A program made the position numbers and the translations under genes. 64,000 bases of DNA from Siphonodentalium dalli (taxonomy: Eukaryota; Mollusca; Scaphopoda; Gadilida; Siphonodentaliidae). Of the stretch, positions 1 through 12,340 are shown piece by piece. Location: the NCBI GenBank assembly GCA_032622095.1, contig CP136068.1:133991989-134055988 (forward strand), read 5' to 3'. The notes beneath the pieces are model-generated. The model was given only the letters and a program-made list of their open reading frames with translations, ran no database searches and was not told the DNA's origin. The stretch's first letter is position 1, and each line of letters opens with the position of its first letter.

Positions 1-2255
1 CCCCTACACAGTTACTAAATTACTGTAAATTAAGATAGTAACACCTCCACTGACTAATGTTACATGCACACATTGCTTCGTGTATATAATGTACATTTAT
101 CGTTGGTGTTGACATGCGTCGTTGTGTCCTGATCCCCAATAACATTATATAGATTGTAAATAAGCTGCACAGGGGCGCATTATATATATATTTATCTAAA
201 TTTGACCAATCTCAAAGCTCAGGTGCATACTGAATCGTGTGGTCATGTGGTCCATATATATATATATATATATAATGCTGTTTATAGAAATTTAGTCCTA
301 TGTTACCCAAACCTATATTGCACCCCAGACAGGGTACGATATACATAAGTTTGCAATCATAGGGAACACCGAACTATCCGATGTGATATTTAGAGACCAT
401 GCAGTAAACCAGAACATTTGGGTGCATTGATGACTGAAATAATATCGAATATATGGTGCAATCGGGGATAAATAAAACCAGGTGTCGGAATTTTAATAAA
501 GTACCTCCAGATACTATATCCAATTAACTGGATTACGGTAAACTGTTATCCATGTCAGGATTCGGAACGCTGAAAATGTGCGTGTCGTTAATCGGAACAC
601 TCCGAAAAACAGAATCAGAACGAATGGTAGTGTTACTTTGATGTATTTTGATGAACTATTGTTTAAAGTAACGCTGGGATGTTTGGGGATAAACATAAGC
701 AATTTGTTCTCGAAAACATTATCTCCTTCGCTTCGAAATTCACCATTGTACACAATGCTGTTCTTCTTTGTGTGTTAATTTGAGTGAGCAAACCCTTGTG
801 ATTTGGTAAATCGTGCTATATATGGGATTAAATGATAGTTATGCGAAGAGTAAAATACCTTGGAACACAAGTCGTATCTTTTCAATATTCCTTCACAGAA
901 GTTGATCCATCGAAATACACCAATTTGTGAACATGGTCGTGGAAAATCGAGCAAATCTTTCGCGGAATCGGATCTTCTACCGCTCGGACCATGTAATATG
1001 TATCCGCTGTCAACCCAATCATTGCGGTTATGTTTGACCACAGTGAGCCAAGCTCTGAACGTGCAGAGAGCCGTTGACTGAACGAAGTCGTCAGGCCGCT
1101 TAAAATAATTGTTCGCGCGATAACCCAAATGTTGGACTTTCTGTTTAAATCATTGTCAGTATTTTCTTGATTTTTATACCAGTGATGACCCCAACGCAGG
1201 GGCTATGATCCCCAACTGGGGGGGGATGCTATATTATCCCGGAAGCTACCGGACTGACCATCCTGGACGGGTGGGTGTGGGCATGCAGCACCCTGAGTCC
1301 TGACCCTCCCCCACCAATGAAACCACGGAGCCACTCCTGACTTATAAATGTTGTAGTTGACAGTCATTTCTGTCGTGTCTGTTTGCTTTTTGCTGTGTGT
1401 CTTCATTCGGGGAAAAGGGTTGTCTAGCTCTACGAGTTCCGACTACGTCACCTTTCCTCTCTTGTGTTATATATGTATACGCAAAATTATGGAATATTTA
1501 AGTTAAACATATTGTACATTCATGCCCAGATAATCCCGGCTGATACATTCAACTAAATCCCTAAGTTATTCGAAGCTTTCGAGAACAAACCCCCTCCCCC
1601 AGTGATGGATTATGGTCCAAAACGTTATAATTCAAGCGTGTACAAGCTAAAACTGTGACAGTTAGGAACTTGTTCAACCTTTGGGTTGAGAAACATATAC
1701 TGTTATGTAAATTATGGGTAAAAATGTGGGGGGTGTCACTCTTTTCACTTTCAACGCTGTAATGGATATTTGCATGGAATTCCCAATTGAATGTTATCAC
1801 ATGAGCTCGCTCTGAAACTATCCGAGAAATCTCAACGAACCGGTATACGTAGTGTCTGTCTTAATTTTCCGATATCTGTTTTTCAATGCATGAGAGCACC
1901 AAATCTGATTGTTAATGGGACATTAAACACTCGTGTATCACAATCGCCCTAAAAGAGTTCAAATTCTGCACATCTTATTTCTATTTTGGATGAACCTGAA
2001 ATGACGAGAAACAAATCAAGTATAAAATCGACGGACTCAAATCCACCTTTCGAAATGAATTAAAACTCGTGAAAAACAGCAACAGATATAAGACAGGATT
2101 TATTCATTTCGGCATCCATGAAAGAATTTATGACTGGCCTGAAATTTCTTGATAAGCAGTTAGTTTGACAATGGCTTATGACTGATCACTTATCTCGTCT
2201 GTTGACATTGTCCGATCGCCCGCAGGCGACTAATGATATCAATGATTGGTGTGAT
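1..2255. other. Unrecognised left-end DNA with a TA microsatellite
   Basis: No gene is recognised here. A short (AT)n run lies at about 254-273. A minus-strand open frame at 775-1128 (117 codons) contains a cysteine- and tryptophan-bearing stretch and could be an exon, but I match it to no family and see no convincing splice partner. The stretch 1160-1440 is richer in GC than its surroundings and may be an unrecognised repeat. Confidence 0.4.
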
Positions 2256-2419
2256 CAGGGATGTGGCTAGAGGGGGTGTGGGAAATTTGGAAATTTCATT
2301 TCACACCCACAATGGGTTGAAAATGTTCTTGTCGTTTGATTTTCAAACAATTTATTGGGGGGAATTAATTGTTTTTGGACCAATATTTGCATATTTTCCT
2401 ATTTTGTGTCCAAATTTTG

Positions 2420-2960
2420 GACTGTAATGGTCATCAGTTGGAAATTTTCCAACCTTGGGGGGGGGGTGACAGGTTGGAAATTTCCAACACTTGGAAAGCT
2501 TGTGTCCCCCGTGGCTAGTCAAAACTGCTACTAAATTTAAGAAAACAATATTGTCATACATTTGGTCAACATTGTCATTGGAATTTTCATCATTTGGAAA
2601 TTTTCCAACCTAAGTGGGGAACGAAGGGTGTCAGGTTTGAAATTTCCAACTCTAAGAAGACTTGAGGCTAGTCTAGATGCTAGGATTTTGCGATTTTCTT
2701 GTTCAGATTTCAAAATTTTCGAACACCGGTGTGTCACTGTCCCTCCCCCGTGACCAATATAAAACTGCTAATTAGTTTAACAAAACAATAGTATAGTACA
2801 TTCGGTCAAACTTGTGGACTGAAATGGTCATCAGTTGGAGAATTTTCCAACCTAAGAGGGAGTATGAGGTTTGAAATTTCCAACACTAGGGAGGCTTCAG
2901 TTGAGGCCAGTCTAGATGCTAAGATTTGCGATTTTCTTGTATAGTTTTCCAAATTTTCTC
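2420..2960. repeat. Degenerate repeats built on a TTGGAAATTTTCCAA palindrome
   Basis: The near-palindromic word GTTGGAAATTTTCCAACC and variants recur near 2436, 2472, 2590, 2632, 2829 and 2867. They are embedded in longer degenerate repeats that also share a GATTTTCTTGT...AAATTTTC segment. They lie inside the hAT-like element. Confidence 0.55.
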
Positions 2961-3156
2961 ACACCGGGCTGAACAAACATGGACGGACACAATGTCCTGG
3001 TGTCTTACTCGTAGCCGTGTGCATTTGTCTGGAGTAGGCTACTAGATGTTAGGATTTATGCAATTCTCAGGTTAAAGTATCTGAATTTTCTTATACCGGG
3101 CATATAGAACAACATAGTTTATGAATACATAGGATATTAGGCCTCAGGACTGATGT

Positions 3157-3356
3157 GCAAGGGGGTGCAAATGGAATTATGCAAAACTTGTGTTTGGTCT
3201 GTGATTCTGATTCAAGGGGGGTGCAAATGGAATTATGCAAAACTTGTGTGTTTGGTCTGTGATTCTGATTCAAGCGGGGGGGGGGGGGGGTGCAAATGGA
3301 ATTATGAAAAAGTTGTGTTTGGTCTGTGATTCTGATTCAAGGGGGGTGGAGTTGGA
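3157..3356. repeat. Tandem repeat, about 56 bp unit, 3-4 copies
   Basis: The unit contains GTGCAAATGGAATTATG, a GTGTTTGGTCTGTGATTCTG segment and a G-rich joint of variable length. GTGCAA begins at 3165, 3221 and 3290, and a fourth, diverged unit follows. The spacing change from 56 to 69 comes mostly from expansion of the G run (3276-3290). Confidence 0.7.
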
Positions 3357-3412
3357 ATTTCCCAAGGTGGATACCCCCCCCCCCCAACGGAGACCCTCTA
3401 GCCACATCCCTG

Positions 3413-6106
3413 TGTGTGACCATGTAAAATACGTGGATTTTACACACAGCAATTACATGCATGTGTGTATCCACCCTAAGTAAGAAGTGTGGTGATAGCT
3501 CAGTCAGTTCCACACTAACAACTAATATTGTAATGTTCACCATAAAATGATACATGAAGTAGTTTAGTTTGTTAAAACTGCCATAATGTGAGACATATTT
3601 GTATTTCCTCGATGTCGGATTGTTGCCTATCAATATTTGCTAAAGAAGAACCTGCCGCGATATCTAAACATCTGAAGACGATCAATAGTGTATACTGATC
3701 CAATGAGCCAAGTTTCATGCCTTTATCACAATTTGCACAATTGCTACACAAAATGCTTGGGATATTATGTGGTCTTTTCAACATTTCAGACACTCGAATC
3801 CATGGTGTACATTTTAAGGGGTAGTGTTCAGTTTTCGGCTATAAAATCTTAACAGTGGTGATGTTTCGATATATCTTATCATTTTCATTTTCTGAAATAA
3901 CCTCTGTTCTGGAATACATGTTCATATTTCAACTCAGTGTCATCTATCTTTACTCGCCCTCCTTTATGGGAAAAGTTTGAATCGTCATTCGATTCCCATG
4001 CTCTCGCGATAACAATGTCATAACTAATACGGAATATCGACTGGTAGTAAGCTCTAGCATCAATTGCACATATGTAGCGACACCTGTTTTATGATAAACG
4101 GGAACGTGTGGTGATTGAGTCCATAAATTAGTTTACATATGACTACATTCGCATATGGCCTGGTGGAATTTCGTCTGATGAATTCCATTTGCACCCCATC
4201 CGCAAGGGTTTGTTTTTATCCCAACTTTTGGAAATTTATAATTTGACAATGACTAGCCATTTAGCACTATAGCACTGCCAGAATCGAGTTTGAAACCCCT
4301 CTTTTCTTAATGTTGTTATCAATTAGCAGTTTATCAGTATAGCACCGCTACAATCGAGTTTGGAACTTCATTTTCTTAATACTTCCATTGATTAGCACAT
4401 ATATAGCTTAACTCGTTTAGGTCGGAAAACGGATATATTCGTTTCCCAAAACATTACATACAGGACGGGAAACGGATATATCCATTTTCCACTTCATGCA
4501 CTTGTTATCAGAGAATGATTCTTTTATAATTAGATGTTTTGCACATATTAACTTGTTGTCAATACTGGCCGATCGCTCAGTGAGGGATCCAGGACGATGT
4601 ACCCTATTTTTGGCGACACATGGGGGTCGCGTGCCGTGATTCGTGACGTCATTGTTACAAAATGTTGGCACTCACTCGTATCGCTAGGCTTGGTTACCCC
4701 GGAATTCGACTCCATTTGACCGCATGCACTAAATGGTAAATAACTATACATTAACTAATCAAACAAACGCAGCCATATTACGTGCTTATAGTTAATGTAT
4801 ATTTAATTCCCATTTAGCGAATGCGGCCAAATGGCGCCGAATGTCCTCGAATTTCTTGTAGACAAACACAATGGCACCGTCTTGAGTGACGAATTTGCTT
4901 GGTTTTACTATATCGTGTTTAGCCTTGTAGTTGGGTCAAATAGCACGTCGTCTCTTTGCTTTGTTTAGCGTTTTACAATGTCATGGGCATTGGTTGTTAA
5001 CCACCATATTCAAAGTACACGTGCGCCAGACTACATGCCTGTAATCAACTTTTACGCGCCAGGACAAAACATATAAGTGCCAAATGCGCGCTGGCGACTT
5101 GCTAGGTCGGTCCATGACAGGTGGATCTTGACCCCTTCAGCGGTAGGAACCAGGAGTTAGAGAATTTAAGTATATTCCTGGATCACATAACTTTGGAAAC
5201 ATTTGATTCATTATGTCGCAAACATCTCGTCATGTAGCGAAATTAAAGCCCCCACCCCAAACGCATAATTTCCCGAACATCGGTTACCATGGCAACCGGT
5301 CACAATCTGGTGGTATCTACCGAAACTTTCTGGAAGATTTATATATTACGGAAGTTCTCCCATATAGTATGAGTTGTCACGCGAATAATTCTGCCATGAC
5401 ATATGGTCTGACCAGCATTAAATAAACTCATAAATTGCTATACAATGATATAAAAGTAAGCATTTTGACGTTCGAAAATGGGGGTTTGGCGACCATTTTA
5501 AATGGCGCCCTCTGTCGGTGATGGGTGATTTTCGAACAAGGTTAGTTCCAGATGATGGATACAGTGTGATCGATTGAAAAAAAAACTGGCTAAGAATGTG
5601 ATCGGTGCCTTGTCACAATGACCCCATGTGCAGTAGTAGGCCTGCAACTTCAAATGTAAGCAACGAACACAAACGGCTTGATCAAGTTGATAGCACTCCC
5701 CTACCTAAGTTTTAATACAATACCACATAAAGTTGGACATATATATTCTGTTTAATATATTCAGTAACCCAAACTTTAGGGTGGGATCAATGCTATAAAA
5801 AACCCGCATCATCGAATTGAATATCATGAATAGTTTGTGAATCATGGACCAAACTAAATTCATGGAAAATTTTAAATCAAAGCACCAAAAAGAAGCCCCC
5901 TTGACCCCCACCAATTGGGAAGGGGAAACAACCTTCCATACCCACCTCCGGCTCAGGCCTACGGTATTATTATGGAATATAAACAGGTGTCCCCAATTAT
6001 CCATGGATATGTCACTGATATGCATATACTCTACGCCGTGGGATTAACTATGTGGTCCACTAACCTGGCCCTGTAACAGAACCTTGTCATCTATATAATA
6101 AAATGA
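3413..6106. other. Gene-free stretch
   Basis: I recognise no gene. The only clear structure is the imperfect inverted repeat at 4702-4845, described separately. A pair of similar phrases containing ACGGATATAT lies near 4428 and 4470. The open frames here (for example 5213-5425) have no recognisable domain. Confidence 0.4.
4702..4845. repeat. Imperfect inverted repeat, possible small MITE
   Basis: The segment 4702-4755 is roughly the complement of 4787-4845, including a CATTTGRCCGCATKC word near each outer edge and CTATACATTAACT near the inner edge. The loop is about 30 bases. The structure resembles a small foldback MITE, but I find no clear target duplication. Confidence 0.45.
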
Positions 6107-6726
6107 CCGCGTAGTATAGTCGGAGAAGGGTTGGACCTAGAAGAAATTGGTACAGAAGCGATTTTTATGTCATTGAACGCGGGAACATCTCCTGAACAAC
6201 ATATCCAAAACCCGCTAAAATCCGCTTTGAGCAATTTTTTCTACATCACTTTGAAATATGGTCCCCTTTGTGCTGATTTTCAAATTAGCATTTATATATC
6301 AGTCAATATTGACGAGAATTTCGGCCCTATTTTTTTTTTTTTTTTTTACGAAATTATCATTCACTTGCGCAAAAAAGGGTTTCTTTTTCAAAAATATTTC
6401 CGAGTAATTTGCATATTTTTTGGAAATTGGATAATCGAATGTGTCGCAAATGATTTTAAAATGTGATATGCATGTTCTGAATTTAACAGTATGAAATTTG
6501 TATAATTCAATTAATAATAGAGCACAGATATCTGAAAAATATTAACCCTACCCCCAAAAAATGAAATTTCAGGTAAAAAAATGGAAAATATAAAACCACT
6601 TAAAATATAACACTAACTATTTATTGATTAAATAGGAGGTATGCGTAATACTTTTAAGTCATTATAGTGACATGTTTATAAAAAAGTATTGGTTATGTTG
6701 TGAATATGACAGAGAAACCCCGATAT
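6107..6726 (+). repeat. Left TIR of the 6.9 kb element
   Basis: It aligns with the reverse complement of 12341-13055 throughout, with many substitutions and indels. Shared landmarks in order are TCGGAGAAGG, ACCTAGAMGAAATTGGTA, ATTTTTATGTCATTG, the block CCGCTTTGAGCRATTTTTTC (about 6220-6240), TCTGAAAAATATTAA and TGAATATRACAGAGAAA. The divergence marks an old insertion. Confidence 0.75.
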
Positions 6727-6963
6727 TATATGTATATACAATGTATATAGTCGGAAAAGGCAAAACATCAAATCGACCATTGAACCTGGTATAACATAAC
6801 TACTCGTTGAATAATATCTGATGTATTTTGTTAATAAGAACAACAGAACAACAGTTCATACACACACATGTATTACAACGTGACCTCCATAATCCAAGAT
6901 GGGTGTCATAATAGGGGCCACAATTTAGAGAAAGTAATATTTTGTCATATTGGTGTTCCGCTT

Positions 6964-9900
6964 TCAGCTCTGAGTCTCGCCTTCATCAATGAGAATTTCC
7001 TCTGAATTTTTACAGCCAACACCAAGACAGTCACCGCAGGCTACAACACACTTTAGTCCACTTGTTCTACATGAACATGAATTATTCCCACAAGGATTCC
7101 TACTCACTAGCTTGCACTTGCAACGGACAAATTTCAGCAATGAATCGGGTGCAGCTTCTATGTCTGTCATGACTGGAACTAATTGTGTCCCTTGATTTGT
7201 CTACCCCCATACTGTAGGGTTCACGTGTGTCCCTCAGCGATTTCCATATCATAACCTGCATGTGAACTCTTAGGCTATGGAAATATTCTGCCCGTTCTGT
7301 CGGTGGTAATTTCTGCGGATCCAATAATCCTCTGGCCGAGGAAATCATCTCCACGAATTTCGCATACCTCAAACCATTCAGCGTGTCATCCTTTTTGCCA
7401 GCATAAATCATTTGAATAATTTCACACCAACATCGCCAACGAGTTTTTCGTCAGCTGTATGGTTGCTTATGACACTCGCCATTTGTTGTATTTCGGGCGA
7501 CTCTATTGGCTTTAACATGCTCCTTTTACCTTGCCCGTATGTCGCTGATGTTGTGTCGCATCCAGTCCAGGCATGAATAAAGAGAATGTTTGTCGTTTTG
7601 ATTTTACCGGCCTTCTGCACAATACCTTGGATTTTCCAGATAGCTACACCACCCTTGACTGTCTTCCGTGCATTTGAAAAGAAGTAGATATCTGCCATGT
7701 CTTCATTCAAATGGTACACGAGCAGGACTAACAAATCAGTGTCATCGGCCGCCACAATGACCTCTTTCCCATCTGCTGCGAATTCTAGGGAGCACGATAC
7801 AATCAATGTGTCTGCATTCCCATTGCTATTGCGTACAATGTGTCCATCCGATTCGAGCAACCCCCCCCCCCCAGCATCTTGATGAACTGACTTTTGTTGT
7901 TCCCATTGGAAAAAAATGTCGCCTGATTAGGATGTGCTTCCATCGTCTCTGATCATTTTATATCTGCGCATGTCTTCCCGACTCTTCTCATGTGTTCGTG
8001 GTCCTTGGTAGATGGGCCATGTTCATATCCATCGAATATAATGCAGGCACTACCATATTGTGAACTCACATAGTAACTATACTGTTTGACAATCTCGATG
8101 TACGTAGACTTTTTGGCCCAGTTGACACGGTGCAACAGAGCACCACCATCAACAACATACATCCCATCCTTTGGCCGGTTGACATGTTCAACAGAGTCAG
8201 TTTGAGCTTTTGCTAACTGCGTTTTATTTCCGCATTAAGTTATCTTTAAACAAAGACGTTGGAATAGCTGTCAACTCAAATTCGAAATATCTTGCTGTAT
8301 CCTCCTCTCGCTGAGCGATAGCGATCAAGCGTGAAAACAGAATGGTCGGGGTTTATCAACAACATACATCCCATCCTTTGGCCGGTTGACATGTTCAACA
8401 GAGTCAGTTAGAGCTTTTGCTAACTGCGTTTTATTTCCGCATTAAGTTATCTTTAAACAAAGACGTTGGAATAGCTGTCAACTCAAATTCGAAATATCTT
8501 GCTGTATCCTCCTCTCGCTGAGCGATAGCGATCAAGCGTGAAAACAGAATGGTCGGGTTTATTTGGACTGTTTTGTTATCTATTTTAACTCCTGGTTGGA
8601 GATAGTCTAGAGCTCGGACCTTATCGCTCGTGTTAACGGACGCTCCTGCAACACAAACATTATCCAGCTTTAGTTGAATTTTCATTCCAACTACTTCTGT
8701 TTGGTCACAGTTCACCCCATCAGCTTCACCAGCGCTCAAACCAGGCGACAAGGAACACAGTATTGGTTCTTCTATATCGAAAGGCCCATGATCAGAGAAC
8801 CACTGCTCCAGCCTCAGTAAGTCTTCATATTCACGTTGGCTTCTCGATTTTGTCATTGTTTCATGAACTTCGGCACGTTTATGCATACTATACACCCACT
8901 GTAGGCCAACCGACTCGGTCATACCTCTTCGATCTCATCAGGACCTGTTCGATTATCAAATATGTTGACAATCCCGCCCAAAACCTGCTGCTTCTACGAA
9001 CAACGTGGAATCCTTGTTCTATAAATGAATGGTACATCACTGGATGATTTAATGGTAACTCAATCATCATCTGAAGATATAGACGGCAGCTTTTGGCATA
9101 ATGGATATGACCTGTCGCAGCGAAAAGAATCAGCATGTTTGCAACAGTTACCAGGTGTAGATGCCAGTCACCTGTCCTCTCAGCTCGAATGAAATATTTT
9201 AGTATTTGCATATATTCAATGTACTGTAACTATAATTTTGCTGTTGCTGATTGCTCTGTAAGCAACGCTTTGTACTCGTTCAAGCAGTGTTCAAGTTTTA
9301 CCAATTCATTCGGAACGGGAGCTGCTGGGAATCTTATGGTTCGCTCTTCTACATCATTATACAATGATCGAAGTGCGTTGGTGTCTGATATTGTCAGTTT
9401 GGATATCAGTCCAACATGTGGATCAATTGTTTCCAAAACGTTGTCAGTGTCAGACAGAAGACCAGTTTCGTTGTCTACAATTTCGCCCGCTGATGCTTAA
9501 TCCGTTATGTCAGGCAGTACTCTATCGAGTGATTCAACGACAGCCGATGTTAACTTGTTACAAAGAGCTGCATCTACTAGCATGTGGCCACGAATAGCTC
9601 TTGAGATTGCCTTTCCACTTATCATGTGTTGTACTGCATTAGGACCATATATTGTTTCCAGTGCCTCTTCCAAACCAGATCCCTTCATCATGAAACCCAT
9701 GCTTCCAAGAAAGCTCACCATGACGTGGAATCCCCCCGAGTCGGCAAACAACATTCATTAACTTTGATGTTATTATGTCTACTGCCTTTAACCACAGTGG
9801 CTGATCAAATGTCAAGCATGGGGTTGAAATGCTTTGTTTGATAGCCTGGTTCTGTATGAAAAGCAATGTCTACTAAATACAGGACTCGTCAGACGGATTC

Positions 9901-11678
9901 AAATCAATGATAGGCAAAAACAACACTTCCGATTTATTGGACGGGTAATTTGGAGACTCGGAGAATATATGTTACATATAACCCGACCAATTGGGTCTAG
10001 GTTTGCTCGCGTTACTACAAAGCCACCCTGCATGCCAGAGCAAATCTGAATTGATATCTGGTGGCAATGTATGTGGGAACTGTAGCTGGAGCAGAGGCTT
10101 GTATGTGACCAAATGAAAGTCCCTTTTCGGGACAACTCATGTATTGGTGAACAGGCACTCCATTGCCTTTCACAATATCATCAACCTTTGATATTTTTTG
10201 TCTTATGACTAACTGTTGTCTTGACTGTAGTGGGGAATCATGGCGTGGAGTACATACAGCAATTATGCCCATTCCATGAAATTTCCCGTGACCATCTAGA
10301 GTTGCAACATTATGGTCCACGTTATCTGCAACCCACTGTGTGAACGCCCCTGGGAAATAATGAAGCAAGAACACTGTCGTCATCTTCAGCCTGGATTACT
10401 GACTGCTTGTACAACTCAACTTCATCGAAATTAATTGAGAAGCCTAATCGCGATAGTTCCGTTACAAGCCATTTTGACCCAAATACATGGTCCAACTCGA
10501 CACCAAGGCCGAATAAAATATGTGATATCACTGATCGTGGTTATGCTGCTTGAATAATAGACTGACCAATACTGATTTGCTTCAATTCTAAAGGAACCAG
10601 AACTTTCAACATAGTTAGCAGATGGGCTGGAATCAAGCGTTTACCTCGCTCAACATCAGAAATGTCATCCATGCTAGGGTAAGAATGTACACTGTACTCC
10701 ATCTCACTCACTTGAGCTCTATAATCTTGGCAGCTGCCATTACTATCCTCTCGGCTTCTTCCTCAATATCATTTTTTTTCTCGGCGTACCACTTATCATT
10801 GATTATGAAGCTGGCCATATTTCTGAAACAAATAACTTTGCTTCGACCATCCACCTCAGCTAAAACAATGTAGGTTCCATAGTGGTCAAGTAACTTCTCA
10901 TTTAGCCATGTTATGGAATAAACTTCGGACCAACCAGAGAATTCTACCATCTTACTATGAAGTTCACCGAGTGTATAATTCGGCACCAGATTCGGACTCA
11001 ATCCACTGATAGACCATTTGAAACCATTGCTGCATTTCATAGTCTATTTTCCGACCGGACTGTGGCTTTCGATCTGTTGGTACTGTGATATCTTTTTTCA
11101 ACATGAAACGAGTGAGACAACTGTCATGGTAAACAGCTTCAGCTGCAACCAGATCAATACAACCATGAAGTTTTGTTTGGACAGAAAGAGCCAACGAATC
11201 CCCCCTTTTCGCGCAACACTCTAATAACTTGTCGCGCAGTGGAAGTGTGGTGACACATCGAACTTGTGTTCTAAGAGGATTTTTTTTTATCGAAATAGGC
11301 ATGTTGTCCACATATTAAGCAGTCATCTTTGTAATTGAACGGTATCAGGCTAGATCTGAGTTTGTTTGTCGATGACATCTCAACATTGCCACGAGCACAA
11401 CACAACCCTCTCTTAGAATCTGTAAAATCACGTCTGCATTATCTATGTACCAACACATTTCCAATATGACTTTCACTAATTCGACTATTTAAGTAACGCA
11501 CGAGGTCATGCCGACCACGTTTCTCGCCGAAACTAATGAGGGTTAATATGCCTTTCTCCGAAACAGCAATTGACTGCTCTTCATCAAACCCAATACTACA
11601 TATGACACATATGTCAGCCGAAAATCGACCAGTGTCACCTGATGCCAATTCCTCAGACATATCTATACTAATATACAC
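6964..11678 (-). pseudogene. Relic of a large zinc-finger-like / XPG-like (PIN) nuclease / CXC-domain protein
   Basis: Read on the minus strand, homologous blocks lie in order but in changing frames. An N-terminal block with CVICSIGF and a KG..L motif (11678-11439) comes first. A second Cys-containing block shifts frame in an A-run near 11285 and continues to 10708. Middle blocks cover 10531-8431, including HSFIEQGFHVVRRSSRFWAG near 9030-8970. Then follow an XPG-N-like stretch VVDGGALLHRVNW...FDGYEHGPS..H.RR (8162-7953), an XPG-I-like stretch NADTLIV...VAADDTDLLVLL with AWTGCDTTSA (7860-7408), and a C-terminal CXC-like cysteine cluster CKCKLVSRNPCGNNSCSC (7170-6964). At least eight frame breaks or stops are visible. 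I recall the DADT position as acidic in relatives; here it is NADT. FEN/XPG-type proteins are structure-specific nucleases; the role in this element is unknown. Confidence 0.75.
8148..8561 (-). repeat. 207 bp tandem duplication within the pseudogene
   Basis: 8148-8354 and 8355-8561 are almost identical. The repeated part covers the stretch just before the XPG-N-like motif, ending at the ATCAACAACATAC joint. The offset is exactly 207 bases (69 codons), so the duplication by itself would not shift the frame. The few differences (for example TTTGAG against TTAGAG near 8205 and 8412) show it is recent compared with the decay of the rest. Confidence 0.85.
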
Positions 11679-11759
11679 CTATTAATATGAAACTCAAATA
11701 AACTATGTTTAAACTCAAATGATAGAAAATGTGATTCTAATAAAACAATGATTTACAAC

Positions 11760-12141
11760 ACTCTCATTGAGATAGCCTCATCAGTGAGAATTACAATCAA
11801 ATCGTCTCTAGCGTGCGTTGACACCGTTAGGTTTCAGCAGGAGACGAAGTATGGCAAAACAATTTAATATAGAAATATTACTACACGTGTATCGATATGA
11901 TAATGGTGCTGCGAAGCAGCTATGCGATGTGAGCGAGAGTTTGACTTGCATGCAAGTGACAAAATGTGTCGATGCTGTGTGGGTGGCGGATGCCTGGCAC
12001 ATTAATAAAGAGCGTTTGGATACTCAGTACACAATGCTGCAGAGTTTGGTGTGGCATTTACCATATCACGCATGCAGATCATATTTGAAGCTCTTTATAA
12101 CTCCATGTGTAATAGCCAGTCATTGTGATTGCGTGGGATAA
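11760..12141 (+). pseudogene. Fragment resembling the C-terminal part of a pogo/Tigger DDE transposase
   Basis: The plus-strand frame from 11818 reads LTPLGFSRRRSMAKQF then IEILLHVY, and later VTKCVDAVWVADAW. This resembles the part of pogo/Tigger-type (DDE_1) transposases with a PLDqGvI..fK segment, a helical R..L..hv segment and a DAi.wva.AW segment. A preceding ITIKSSLAC in another frame may be the strand before it, so one frame break is likely. The last DDE acid is not visible: a G stands where D is usual in PLD. It is short, has no start codon, and lies head-to-head with the large pseudogene. It could be a separate old insertion. Assignment is from motif memory only. Confidence 0.45.
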
Positions 12142-12340
12142 TCAAAACAAAATATCTGAAATGTGACCCCATTGCACAGTTATCATGCTCATTATTTCCC
12201 AGTCGGATTTATGTGGATTTTGGAATATTCAGGAGATATCCACCACATACCTGCCTAAACTCGGTTCTGAAAATATCTTTTCAAGTTCAGCAGCTGAGTT
12301 AACGATTGCTCGCCTTTTATTGGGTCAATGCACATATGCT

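Larger units (their letters stand above)
2256..3412. mobile_element. Non-autonomous hAT-like DNA element with repetitive interior
   Basis: Both ends carry the same 19-base inverted repeat, CAGGGATGTGGCTAGAGGG at 2256-2274 and its complement at 3394-3412. Ends beginning CAGGG are usual for hAT elements. The 8 bases outside each end (2248-2255 and 3413-3420) agree at 6 of 8 positions, as expected for an old 8 bp target duplication. There is no transposase frame. The interior is made of two repeat types: a GTTGGAAATTTTCCAAC-like palindromic word used repeatedly (2280-2960), and tandem units of about 56 bases (3157-3356). The hAT assignment rests on end sequence and imperfect target duplication only. 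Confidence 0.6.

Noticed and set aside
775-1128. 117-codon minus-strand frame with Cys/Trp pattern
   Set aside because: It could be an exon, but I match no family and find no partner exon. Kept only as a remark in the left-end entry.
3481-3520. GATAGCTCAGTCAGTT as the start of a tRNA gene
   Set aside because: Resembles an A box, but no B box or cloverleaf follows.
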